64,000 nucleotides of DNA. Source: Prevotella sp. BV3P1 (lineage in GTDB: Bacteria > Bacteroidota > Bacteroidia > Bacteroidales > Bacteroidaceae). Below, piece by piece: positions 36,828 through 45,351 of this stretch (position 1 is its first letter; every line of letters starts with the position of its first letter). The stretch lies in contig NZ_AWXC01000028.1 in NCBI RefSeq assembly GCF_000479005.1, positions 1-64,000 on the forward strand, given 5' to 3'. The notes beneath the pieces were generated by a model, which worked only from the letters and a program-made list of their open reading frames with translations, was not told where the DNA came from and ran no database searches. The position numbers were made by a program, and so were the translations under genes.

Positions 36828-37052
36828 ATGGCAAAGAAAGAAAACAAGAATAAAAGTTTCATTCTGCGTATTGATTCAGACACGATGGACGCGGTAGAGA
36901 AATGGGCTGCCGATGAGTTTCGGTCTATCAACGGCCAACTGCAATGGATTATCAGTGAGGCTTTACGCAAGAATGGGAGACTCAAAAAACGAAAGATGCA
37001 GGTGGTGGAGGAAGATAAGCCAGATGAAAGCGCTGAAGATCCGACTACCTAA
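36828..37052 (+). CDS. Ribbon-helix-helix (Arc-like) DNA-binding protein
   Basis: 74 residues. KSFILRIDSDTMDAVEKWAA and FRSINGQLQWIISEALRKNG fit an Arc/MetJ-type ribbon-helix-helix fold with the typical SINGQ turn; a charged tail follows. Start is five bases after the SPFH stop, implying a two-gene operon. The residues resemble Arc-family proteins found beside SPFH genes in Bacteroidales. Its targets are unknown. Confidence 0.75.
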   Translation: MAKKENKNKSFILRIDSDTMDAVEKWAADEFRSINGQLQWIISEALRKNGRLKKRKMQVVEEDKPDESAEDPTT

Positions 37053-37149
37053 GCATCCTATGTCTTTGCGGATGGATGGCTGTTCGTACCTTCATTCATA
37101 ATCCGTAATATGGGTAGACTCACACGCAATGGCTGATTCGAGAAAATAA

Positions 37150-37183
37150 ACATGCCGAAGAAGGAAAACCCTCTTCGGCATGT
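37150..37183. terminator. Bidirectional hairpin after the SPFH operon
   Basis: ACATGCCGAAGA (37150-37161) pairs perfectly with TCTTCGGCATGT (37172-37183). It lies between convergent genes. Confidence 0.8.
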
Positions 37184-37211
37184 TGGTTTAAATGCGCTTG
37201 TGTCGTATGCT

Positions 37212-37652
37212 TTACTTCTTCAGCTTCAGGTCGGTATTGGTACCTTCTCCTGCTTCTTCAAACTTGTCGGATACCAGACGCAGTGTCTGATCGTCCAACT
37301 GAAGGAAGGTTATTGAATCCATTTTTTCTGACTGTACGCGTACATAATTCTTGCCGTTGTTCTCAATCAGTCTGGCTATACCAGTAGTGCGAGCCATGGT
37401 TTCTTTACCCTTTGGGGTAACAGCTACCTGCTCGTAAGCAAACTCCTTGATGCTGTCTCCGTAGATCGAAAGGCTGTACTGGTACGTACCATCAGCGGCA
37501 GGACCCTCACCTTCGTAAACCAGTGTGTCGGCTACAACCGTAGTGTCGGTTGCCAAAGAATCTGTACCCTCTGCATTGGCTGCTTTCTTACCATTTTGCT
37601 GACACGCAGCGAACATAGCTGCGGCAGCGAACATAAATACTAACTTTTTCAT
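37212..37652 (-). CDS. NlpE-like lipoprotein
   Basis: 146 residues with a lipoprotein signal (MFAAAAMFAAC, lipid Cys 17). The mature part has an acidic Asp/Thr-rich linker and the motif YEGEGPAADGTYQYSLSI, resembling the N-terminal domain of NlpE, although the Cys pair typical of that domain is absent. Then follows a small beta domain ending TNTDLKLKK. Likely a periplasm-facing envelope lipoprotein; a stress-sensing role as in NlpE is possible but unproven. Confidence 0.7.
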   Translation of the reverse strand: MKKLVFMFAAAAMFAACQQNGKKAANAEGTDSLATDTTVVADTLVYEGEGPAADGTYQYSLSIYGDSIKEFAYEQVAVTPKGKETMARTTGIARLIENNGKNYVRVQSEKMDSITFLQLDDQTLRLVSDKFEEAGEGTNTDLKLKK

Positions 37653-37771
37653 ATTTTCGTTTGTTTATAGAATAATATGAAGATAACTCTTTTTCGATGT
37701 TTATATTGTAGCTGCGTGTGATAATATTTGTAAAAAACGAAAAGCCACCCGACCTTACCGGCAAAAATGCG

Positions 37772-37779
37772 TATCTTTG
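37772..37779 (+). promoter_or_regulatory. -7 element of mnmA
   Basis: TATCTTTG matches TAnnTTTG and leaves about 25 bases of leader to the ATG at 37811. Confidence 0.55.
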
Positions 37780-37810
37780 CCGATGAAACTAAGCATAGGA
37801 GAGGCAAGAA

Positions 37811-38893
37811 ATGGGAATCAACGTAGCTGATATCAAGGACAAACGAATCGCTGTGCTGCTTTCGGGCGGTGTAGACAGCTCGGTTGTGGTGTACGAATTG
37901 GCGCAAATGGGACTGCATCCCGATTGTTTTTATATCAAGATAGGCCCCGAGGAAGCCGAAGAGTGGGACTGCTTGTCGGAAGAAGACCTGGAGATGGCTA
38001 CTGCCGTGGCTGCGAAATACGGTTGCAGGTTGCAGGTTGTTGATTGTCATAAAGAGTATTGGAGCGAGGTAACAAAGTACACCATGGAGAAGGTGAAGGC
38101 GGGTTACACGCCTAATCCCGACGTGATGTGCAACCGACTCATCAAGTTTGGAGCCTTTGATGCAAAGGCAGGTCATCAGTATGACTTGATTGCGACGGGT
38201 CACTATGCACAAACCGAGGTGATTAACGGCAAGAAGTGGCTCGTCACCAGTCCTGATCCAGTGAAAGATCAGACCGACTTTTTGGCTCAGATATACGACT
38301 GGCAGCTCAAGAAGGCCTTGTTTCCCATTGGGCATTATCAAAAGAATGAGGTACGCGAAATTGCCGAGCGCGAGCATCTTGTCAACGCCAAGCGCAGGGA
38401 CAGTCAGGGCATTTGTTTCCTGGGACAGATTGATTACAACGAATACCTGCGCCGCTATCTGGGTGAAAAGCATGGCGACGTGATAGAATTAGAAACGGAT
38501 AAGAAGATTGGTGAGCACCGCGGATTGTGGTTTCACACCATCGGTCAGCGTCACGGCCTGGGCTTTGGAGGCGGTCCTTGGTTCGTGGTGAAGAAGGATG
38601 TTCAGGCCAACGTGCTCTATGTCAGTAGGGGATACGACCCCAAGACGGCCTACAAGTCGGACTTTAAGGTACACGATTTCCATTTCCTCACCGAGCCTTT
38701 GGATATGGAGCACATAACATTCAAAATCAGACATACGCCCGAATATCATCCGGCAACCATAGAAAAGACGGCTGAAGGCTGTTATACCGTTCATGCCGCA
38801 CAGCCCATCCACGGCGTAGCACCCGGACAATTCTGCGTGGTATACGATGAACAGCATCATCGTTGCATCGGTTCTGCTGAGATTACCGTATAG
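37811..38893 (+). CDS. mnmA: tRNA-specific 2-thiouridylase MnmA
   Basis: Adds sulfur to U34 of tRNAs for Lys, Glu and Gln using ATP and a persulfide donor. The PP-loop is VLLSGGVDSSVVVYEL. Downstream are NPDVMCNRLIKFGAFD with the first catalytic Cys, ATGHYAQ, and RRDSQGICFLGQ with the second Cys. A C-terminal beta domain ends with APGQFCVVYDEQHHRCIGSA. 360 residues, normal. It is monocistronic. Confidence 0.96.
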   Translation: MGINVADIKDKRIAVLLSGGVDSSVVVYELAQMGLHPDCFYIKIGPEEAEEWDCLSEEDLEMATAVAAKYGCRLQVVDCHKEYWSEVTKYTMEKVKAGYTPNPDVMCNRLIKFGAFDAKAGHQYDLIATGHYAQTEVINGKKWLVTSPDPVKDQTDFLAQIYDWQLKKALFPIGHYQKNEVREIAEREHLVNAKRRDSQGICFLGQIDYNEYLRRYLGEKHGDVIELETDKKIGEHRGLWFHTIGQRHGLGFGGGPWFVVKKDVQANVLYVSRGYDPKTAYKSDFKVHDFHFLTEPLDMEHITFKIRHTPEYHPATIEKTAEGCYTVHAAQPIHGVAPGQFCVVYDEQHHRCIGSAEITV

Positions 38894-38955
38894 GTTAAAA
38901 CAGCTTGTGTTTTTCCTTCGTGACACATGGCTTTTTGCCCTTCCGCACCAATCAC

Positions 38956-39032
38956 ATTGACTTTGGTGGCCAATAGCATTGACTTTGGTGGGCAATAGCA
39001 TTGACTTTGAAGGCCAATAGCATTGACTTTGG
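38956..39032. repeat. 22-base tandem repeat array, 3.5 copies
   Basis: Copies ATTGACTTTGGTGGCCAATAGC at 38956-38977, 38978-38999 and 39000-39021 differ by one or two bases, and a partial copy (ATTGACTTTGG) starts at 39022. They are directly adjacent with no spacers, so this is not CRISPR. It lies after mnmA and is probably non-coding. Confidence 0.85.
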
Positions 39033-39435
39033 AGAGATAAGTTAAGGTTGTTGATTTTCAGATAGATAGCTATCTGTTATCGTGCGTTTTGACTAAGGGG
39101 CGACACATAGCGTAGGGATGTTTCTATTAACTGGTCGATACGCTTTCTTTGGCGTAGGAAGGAAATCGTTTTGATGAGCCACACGAAAGTAAACAACCGC
39201 TTTTTCTGGATAGATGATAGTGTTGATGAAAAATGATTTTCATGCGAATGGTTGTGAATTTTTATCAACAAAAGTAAGAGATTCGTAACATATTAGTTGA
39301 ATAAGTATGCTAAGAATAGTGTCAATTTGTAAGCTGAAAACAAGATAATCGAGGATTTTGATGGATTATCCTTTCTGTTACGTTGATTTTTTCTACTTTT
39401 TTATGTTTTTTCTTGTGCGTCTTGTTAATTTGTAC
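39033..39435. other. AT-rich gene-free spacer before the SusC operon
   Basis: No gene or clear regulatory protein site was recognised; the AT content rises toward the promoter at 39436. Confidence 0.45.
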
Positions 39436-39443
39436 TAACTTTG
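39436..39443 (+). promoter_or_regulatory. Promoter of the SusC/SusD operon
   Basis: TAACTTTG is a strong -7 match, with a CTTG near 39412 about 20 bases upstream. Leader to the ATG at 39489 is about 40 bases. No regulator gene (SusR, ECF/anti-sigma, two-component hybrid) is adjacent. Confidence 0.65.
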
Positions 39444-39488
39444 CAATTCATTTTAGTAAATAATTATTTTTAACGCAAGAGAGAAATT

Positions 39489-42400
39489 ATGGAGAAAAGA
39501 CTTGGGATGGTTATGGTCGGCCTGTTCCTATGCATAGGAATGGTCTTTGCCCAAACCAAAATTACTGGAACCGTAATCTCCGGTGAAGACGGTGAACCCA
39601 TCATTGGCGCGTCAGTGCTGATTAAAGGGACTACCGTTGGCGGAACGGTCACTGACATTGATGGTCACTTCACCTTGAACACAGCTGAAGGCACAACCAT
39701 TGTGATTAGCTATGTGGGTATGGAGCCCCAAACGCTGAAGGCGAAGAATGGAATGAAAGTGACGCTGAGGCACGACCAGAAATTGGTCTTGGACGAAGTT
39801 GTTGTTACGGGTATGACCAGTACAGACAAAAGATTGTTTTCCGGAGCCGCTACGAAAATTGATGCCAAGGAGGCGAAGATTAGCGGTATGGCTGATATCA
39901 GCCGCTCGCTGGAGGGCCGTGCGGCCGGTGTAAGCGTGCAGAACGTATCAGGTACGTTTGGTACGGCGCCCAAGATTCGCGTGCGTGGTGCCACCTCTAT
40001 TCACGGTAGCTCAAAGCCTTTGTGGGTGGTAGACGGCGTGATTATGGAGGACGTGGTGGATGTTTCGGCAGAAGATTTGTCATCGGGAGATGCCAACACG
40101 CTGATTTCATCGGCCATTGCTGGACTGAACTCAGACGATATTGAGAGTTTCCAGATATTGAAAGATGGCTCGGCTACATCTATTTATGGTGCGCGTGCGA
40201 TGGCTGGTGTCATCGTCATCACCACCAAGAAGGGTAAAGCCGGACAGTCGCACATCAGTTATACCGGTGAATACACCATGCGACTCAGGCCAACCTACAG
40301 CACCTTCAACATCATGAACTCGCAAGACCAGATGTCTATTTACCGCGAGTTGGAGAAGAAGGGATTCTTGAACTATGCCGAGACGGCCAACGCCATGAAC
40401 AGTGGCGTGTATGGTAAGATGTACCAAATGTTGTCGGAATACAACAAGGAAACTGGTCAGTTTGCCCTGGCCAATACGGAGAAGGCAAAGAACGCCTATC
40501 TGCGCGCGGCCGAATTTAGAAACACCAACTGGTTTAAGGACTTGTTCTCAACAGCCATCATGCACAACCACTCGGTGAGTATCTCGGGCGGTACAGAGAA
40601 ATCGCAATACTATGCTTCACTCTCTGCCATGTTTGACCCAGGATGGACCAAGCAGAGTAAGGTGCAACGATACACGGCTAACATCAACACCACTTACAAC
40701 CTCAACAAGCATTTTGACATCAATTTGATTGGAAATGCCTCGTACCGTAAGCAACAGGCACCGGGAACGTTGAACTCGGATGTTGACTTGGTGACTGGTG
40801 AGGTGAAGCGCGACTTCGATATCAACCCATATTCCTATGCGTTGAACACCTCGCGTACGTTGGATCCAAATGAATATTACACTCGCAACTTCGCCCCATT
40901 CAACATCTTCCATGAGTTGGACAACAACTATATGGATTTGCATGTGTCCGATTTCCGTGTGCAGGCCAGCATCGACTACAGGCCTATTCAGAAATTGAAG
41001 ATTACCCTGTTGGGGTCGGCTAAGAGTTCTTCCACCTCTCAAGAACATAACATTCTGGACGAATCGAACCAGGCCATGGCTTACCGTGCCATGCCTACGG
41101 CCGCCATTCGTGACAAGAACCCCTTCTTGTACAAAGATCCAGACAATATTTATGCGCTACCTATTTCCGTGTTGCCTTACGGTGGTATCTACGAACGTCG
41201 CGACAACAGGTTCTTTGGATGGGACACACGACTCTCAGCCAGCTACAACGACGTGTTCAACGATACGCACATCGTGAACCTCTACGGAGGTATGGAAACC
41301 AACTTCGTTGACCGTAAGTCAACCTGGTTCCGCGGTTGGGGTTTGCAATACAGCCAAGGCGAAGTGCCACTGTATGCATACCAGGTTTTCAAAAAAGGTC
41401 AGGAGAATGGTTCTGATTATTTTACGATGGACAATTCCCACATTCGCAGTGCGGCATTCTTTGGTACGGGTACCTATTCTTATAAAGGACGTTATCAGTT
41501 GACTGGTACCATTCGTTACGAGGGAACCAACTATTTGGGCAAGGCTACCAGTGCACGCTGGATGCCTACATGGAACCTTTCGGGTGCTTGGAACGCACAT
41601 GAGGAAAGCTGGTATGAGGGCTTGTTCAAGGATGTGTTGACACACAGCACGTTCCGTGTGAGCTACTCGCTGACCGGTGACCGTCCTGCCATCACTAATG
41701 CCCTGCCTATTTTCCGCAGCTCCAACCCATGGCGACCCTTCACCAATGTGCAGGAACCGGGATTGGATCAGGTGTTAGGTAATTCAGAGTTGACCTATGA
41801 GAAAAAGCACGAGCTGAACTTTGGTTTCGATTTGGGCTTCCTGAAGAACCGCATCAACCTGAGTGCCGACTTCTATTGGCGTAACAACTACGACTTGATT
41901 GGCATCGCCAACACCGAGTTGTATGGTCCGCAGTATGCCAACGTGGCATCCATGAAGTCGAATGGTATGGAATTCACGCTCTCTACTACCAACATCAAGA
42001 CGGAGGACTTTACTTGGAGTACCAACCTGATCTACTCGCATTCGCACAACGAGATTACCGAACTCAATGCGCTGTCTCGCGTCATTGACATGGTTCAGGG
42101 AACAGGTTTTGCCAAAAAGGGCTATCCCGTTCGCTCGGTGTTCTCTGTTCCTTTCCGTGGATTGAACCGCGAAGGATTGCCAACCTTCCTCGATCAAAAT
42201 GGTAATGTGACCACCACGGGCATCTACTTCCAGGAACGTGATCCGGAAAAGGTGAAGTTCTTGAAATATGAAGGATCTGCTGAACCTACTGACGTAGGCT
42301 CGCTGGGCAACATCTTTAAATACAAGAACTGGACGCTGAACGTGTTCTTGACCTACTCGTTCGGTAACGTGGTGCGTCTGGATCCGGTGTTCTCCAACGA

Positions 42401-42800
42401 ATATGACGACCTCTCGTCTATGCCTAAGGAGTTCCGTAACCGCTGGGAAGTGTCTGGCGATGAGCGAAAGACCAGCATCCCTGTGATAGCAAGTGCGCAG
42501 CAGAATAGGTTCGACAGAAACCTGTCTTATGCCTACAACGCATACAACTATTCGGATGCGCGTATCGCCAAGGGAGATTTTATCCGCATGAAGGAATTGT
42601 CTTTGGGCTATGATTTCCCAAATAGCGTGCGCAAGTTCCTGAACGTAAATACGCTCTCCTTGAAGCTTCAAGCCACCAACCTCTTCTTGCTCTATGCAGA
42701 CAGCAAGCTAAACGGGCAGGATCCTGAATTCTTTAATACAGGTGGTGTAGCCGTTCCGGTACCAAAGCAGTTCACACTCACACTTAGATTAGGACTCTAA
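39489..42800 (+). CDS. SusC/RagA-type TonB-dependent outer-membrane transporter
   Basis: 1103 residues. A signal peptide (GLFLCIGMVFA) precedes a carboxypeptidase-regulatory-like beta domain (ITGTVISGEDGEPIIGASVL), the plug (LEGRAAGVSVQNVSGTFGTA, PLWVVDGVIMED, and DGSATSIYGARAMAGVIVIT) and a 22-strand barrel ending in FTLTLRLGL. The DGSATSIYGARA box is diagnostic of SusC proteins. It imports an unknown ligand with the SusD partner encoded 12 bases downstream. No N-terminal STN domain is present, so it is not an anti-sigma-linked receptor. Confidence 0.95.
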   Translation: MEKRLGMVMVGLFLCIGMVFAQTKITGTVISGEDGEPIIGASVLIKGTTVGGTVTDIDGHFTLNTAEGTTIVISYVGMEPQTLKAKNGMKVTLRHDQKLVLDEVVVTGMTSTDKRLFSGAATKIDAKEAKISGMADISRSLEGRAAGVSVQNVSGTFGTAPKIRVRGATSIHGSSKPLWVVDGVIMEDVVDVSAEDLSSGDANTLISSAIAGLNSDDIESFQILKDGSATSIYGARAMAGVIVITTKKGKAGQSHISYTGEYTMRLRPTYSTFNIMNSQDQMSIYRELEKKGFLNYAETANAMNSGVYGKMYQMLSEYNKETGQFALANTEKAKNAYLRAAEFRNTNWFKDLFSTAIMHNHSVSISGGTEKSQYYASLSAMFDPGWTKQSKVQRYTANINTTYNLNKHFDINLIGNASYRKQQAPGTLNSDVDLVTGEVKRDFDINPYSYALNTSRTLDPNEYYTRNFAPFNIFHELDNNYMDLHVSDFRVQASIDYRPIQKLKITLLGSAKSSSTSQEHNILDESNQAMAYRAMPTAAIRDKNPFLYKDPDNIYALPISVLPYGGIYERRDNRFFGWDTRLSASYNDVFNDTHIVNLYGGMETNFVDRKSTWFRGWGLQYSQGEVPLYAYQVFKKGQENGSDYFTMDNSHIRSAAFFGTGTYSYKGRYQLTGTIRYEGTNYLGKATSARWMPTWNLSGAWNAHEESWYEGLFKDVLTHSTFRVSYSLTGDRPAITNALPIFRSSNPWRPFTNVQEPGLDQVLGNSELTYEKKHELNFGFDLGFLKNRINLSADFYWRNNYDLIGIANTELYGPQYANVASMKSNGMEFTLSTTNIKTEDFTWSTNLIYSHSHNEITELNALSRVIDMVQGTGFAKKGYPVRSVFSVPFRGLNREGLPTFLDQNGNVTTTGIYFQERDPEKVKFLKYEGSAEPTDVGSLGNIFKYKNWTLNVFLTYSFGNVVRLDPVFSNEYDDLSSMPKEFRNRWEVSGDERKTSIPVIASAQQNRFDRNLSYAYNAYNYSDARIAKGDFIRMKELSLGYDFPNSVRKFLNVNTLSLKLQATNLFLLYADSKLNGQDPEFFNTGGVAVPVPKQFTLTLRLGL

Positions 42801-42812
42801 AATACAGCAAAG

Positions 42813-44390
42813 ATGAAAACAATAAAAATAACATATACAGCATTGGCCTTGACATTCTCGGCTCTGACATTGTCTTCGTGCGACGAGTATCTGGATACCA
42901 TGCCGGACAACCGGACGACCATTGATACAGAGAAGAAGGTGGCCAATCTATTGGTGTCAGCCTATCCTCATTCCTCTAATCTGTTGATCAATGAGACGAT
43001 GTCGGATAATGCTGACTATTATGGCGACAAAAACCCAAACGGTAACCGCTTTGGCGACCAGGTATACTTCTGGCAAGACGTGACAGAGGGTGACAATGAG
43101 TCGCCCATGAAATTTTGGCTATCTTGTTATGATGCCATCGCAAGCGCAAACCAAGCACTGGCATCCATTGAAGAAATGGGTGGTGCCAAGACAGAAGCAT
43201 TGCAGACCTCCAAAGCAGAAGCATTGCTTTGCCGGGCATACGCACACTTCTTGCTGGTCAACGAATTCTGCATGAACTACAGTGAAGGTAGTAAAGCGTT
43301 GGGTATACATTACTCTGACAAGGTGGAAAACATCACCGAGAAACACAATCGTGGTACCGTTGCTGAGGTCTATGCGCGTATCGAGCAAGACTTGAAAGAG
43401 GCACTTCCCATCGTGACGGACAATTATACCGTACCGAAGTACCACTTCAACAAGAGGGCGGCCTACGCCTTCGCTACCCGTTTCTATCTCTATTATGAGA
43501 AATGGAACGAGGCTGTGAAGTATGCTGACATGTGTTTGGGCAGCAATGCTGCAGCAACTCTTCGTGACTGGAAGGCCATGAGTGAGATGATTTCTGATCC
43601 AGATGCCATCTCACAGCATTATGTTGCAGCAGATGTCGCTGCCAATTTGATGATGAACACACATGTTTCACAACTGGGTCTGTACTTCGGTCCGTATCTT
43701 TTGTACAAGCGTTACGCACATGGCGCATACGTTTCCAGCAACGAAGACTTTGAGGCAACTAACGTTTGGGGCAGGGGTGGATTCTATTATCAGCCGTTTT
43801 CGCGCAGAGGTAACAATTTTGATGTAGTGCAAATATGGAAGTTGCCTTATCTGTTCGAAATTGAAGACCCTGTTGCGAGGACCGGTCTTCCCCACACGGT
43901 GAATGTGGTTTTCACAACAGACGAAGTGCTGTTGAACCGTGCAGAGGCCTACATCATGCTCAAACAATACGATAAGGCTGCGGCCGATCTTGACATGTGG
44001 ATGCATAATATTGTGAAAACTGATGTGACGTTGACACCAGAAAAGATACAGAATTTCTATAAATCGGTTCCCTATTCTTATGATGATGCTACAAAGATGG
44101 CGTCGACCGTGAAGAAACATCTGCATCCGGCCTTCGCCATTGACGCAGAAGGGTCTGTGCAGGAAACAATGTTGCAGTGTGTCTTAGGCTTCCGTCGTAT
44201 GGAAACTCTTCATCAGGGCTTGCGCTGGTTTGACGTGAAGCGTTACGGTATTGAAATCGTTCGCCGAACCATGGGGCCCGATGGAAAGCCAGCTACGTTG
44301 ACAGATGTGTTGAAGAAGGATGATAATCGCCGTGCCGTCCAGATACCATTGGACATTCTTCAGGCAGGTGTTGAGGCTAATCCACGTTAA
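42813..44390 (+). CDS. SusD/RagB-type ligand-binding lipoprotein
   Basis: 525 residues. Lipoprotein signal (FSALTLSSC, lipid Cys 23) followed by EYLDTMPDNRTTID, the usual start of SusD-like proteins. Helical TPR-type regions (LLCRAYAHFLLVNEFCMNYS, YAFATRFYLYYEKWNEAVKY, LLNRAEAYIMLKQYDKAAAD) and the C-terminal LRWFDVKRYGIEIVRR fit the family. It caps the SusC barrel at the cell surface. Confidence 0.95.
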   Translation: MKTIKITYTALALTFSALTLSSCDEYLDTMPDNRTTIDTEKKVANLLVSAYPHSSNLLINETMSDNADYYGDKNPNGNRFGDQVYFWQDVTEGDNESPMKFWLSCYDAIASANQALASIEEMGGAKTEALQTSKAEALLCRAYAHFLLVNEFCMNYSEGSKALGIHYSDKVENITEKHNRGTVAEVYARIEQDLKEALPIVTDNYTVPKYHFNKRAAYAFATRFYLYYEKWNEAVKYADMCLGSNAAATLRDWKAMSEMISDPDAISQHYVAADVAANLMMNTHVSQLGLYFGPYLLYKRYAHGAYVSSNEDFEATNVWGRGGFYYQPFSRRGNNFDVVQIWKLPYLFEIEDPVARTGLPHTVNVVFTTDEVLLNRAEAYIMLKQYDKAAADLDMWMHNIVKTDVTLTPEKIQNFYKSVPYSYDDATKMASTVKKHLHPAFAIDAEGSVQETMLQCVLGFRRMETLHQGLRWFDVKRYGIEIVRRTMGPDGKPATLTDVLKKDDNRRAVQIPLDILQAGVEANPR

Positions 44391-44412
44391 TTTAATAAAT
44401 ATAAATTCGAAT

Positions 44413-45339
44413 ATGTATATGAAAAAATATATAGTATGCGCGTCGCTTTGCCTTGTATGCTTAGGGTTTGGTTCCTGTTCAGAGGACAAACTCGAGGCGG
44501 AAAGTGTCATCGTTGACTCAAACGTAAAGCAGACTGACTTCGATAAATGGATCAAGGCAAACTTTACTGATCCTTATAATATAGTGTTCAAGTATCGGTA
44601 TGAACACAACGAAACTGACATGAACTATTACAACGTGCCTGCCGACTATGAGCAAGCTGTGAAACTGGCGCACATCGTGAAATATGCCAGCATCGAGGCA
44701 TACGACCAAGTGGCAGGTGTGGATTTTACCAGAACATTCTTCCCCAAGCTATTCTATGCGACAGGCGAGTTTGAGTATCGCAACGATGGTACCATGATTT
44801 TGGGTACAGCAGAGGGCGGAAAGAAAATATTCTTGGCCGGAACAAATCATTTGAATAAACTTTCTACAACGGTTGAAAGTTTGAACACATATTATCTGCG
44901 TACCATTCATCACGAGTTCACGCACATTTTGAATCAGACGAAGAACTACACAGCTGAGTACCAGAAGGTGAACGGAAATCTGTATATCGGAGACGCATGG
45001 AGCTCGGAAAAAGGAGCGACGGGTTATCTGCAGCGTGGTTTCATCACGGCTTACTCACAGATGGAGGCTCGTGAAGACTTTGCCGAGATGTTGTCCATGT
45101 ATGTCACCAACACGCCAGAGCAGTGGGCAAAGTGGATGGCAGAGGCTGCCAAGGATCCTAAGACAGGTAAGAAAACTCCCGGTGCTGAGCACATTGCCAA
45201 GAAGCTGGAGATGGTAAGGGTCTACATGCGTGATGAATTCAACATTGATATCGATGCGCTTCGCGATGAGATTCTGCGTCGTGAGGGGGATGTCATCAAT
45301 GGATATGTGAACTTGACTGATTTGAAAATAGATAAGTAA
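44413..45339 (+). CDS. Zinc metallohydrolase lipoprotein (HExxH) of a SusCD import system
   Basis: 308 residues from ATG 44413 (44419 is possible). Signal VCLGFGSC gives a lipid-anchored surface or periplasmic protein. The zinc motif HEFTH is at residues 167-171 within LRTIHHEFTHILNQTKNYTA. It matches the family of substrate import-associated zinc metallohydrolase lipoproteins found only beside SusC/SusD genes. It probably trims the imported ligand, perhaps a peptide, but the natural substrate is unknown. The start lies 22 bases after the SusD stop. Confidence 0.88.
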   Translation: MYMKKYIVCASLCLVCLGFGSCSEDKLEAESVIVDSNVKQTDFDKWIKANFTDPYNIVFKYRYEHNETDMNYYNVPADYEQAVKLAHIVKYASIEAYDQVAGVDFTRTFFPKLFYATGEFEYRNDGTMILGTAEGGKKIFLAGTNHLNKLSTTVESLNTYYLRTIHHEFTHILNQTKNYTAEYQKVNGNLYIGDAWSSEKGATGYLQRGFITAYSQMEAREDFAEMLSMYVTNTPEQWAKWMAEAAKDPKTGKKTPGAEHIAKKLEMVRVYMRDEFNIDIDALRDEILRREGDVINGYVNLTDLKIDK

Positions 45340-45351
45340 GAGGAGACCATC

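Noticed and set aside
38956..39032. CRISPR array
   Set aside because: The 22-base repeats are directly adjacent with no unique spacers, and no cas genes are nearby.
41784..42671. 295-codon minus-strand frame inside the SusC gene
   Set aside because: It lies antisense to a strongly supported conserved gene and shows no family features.
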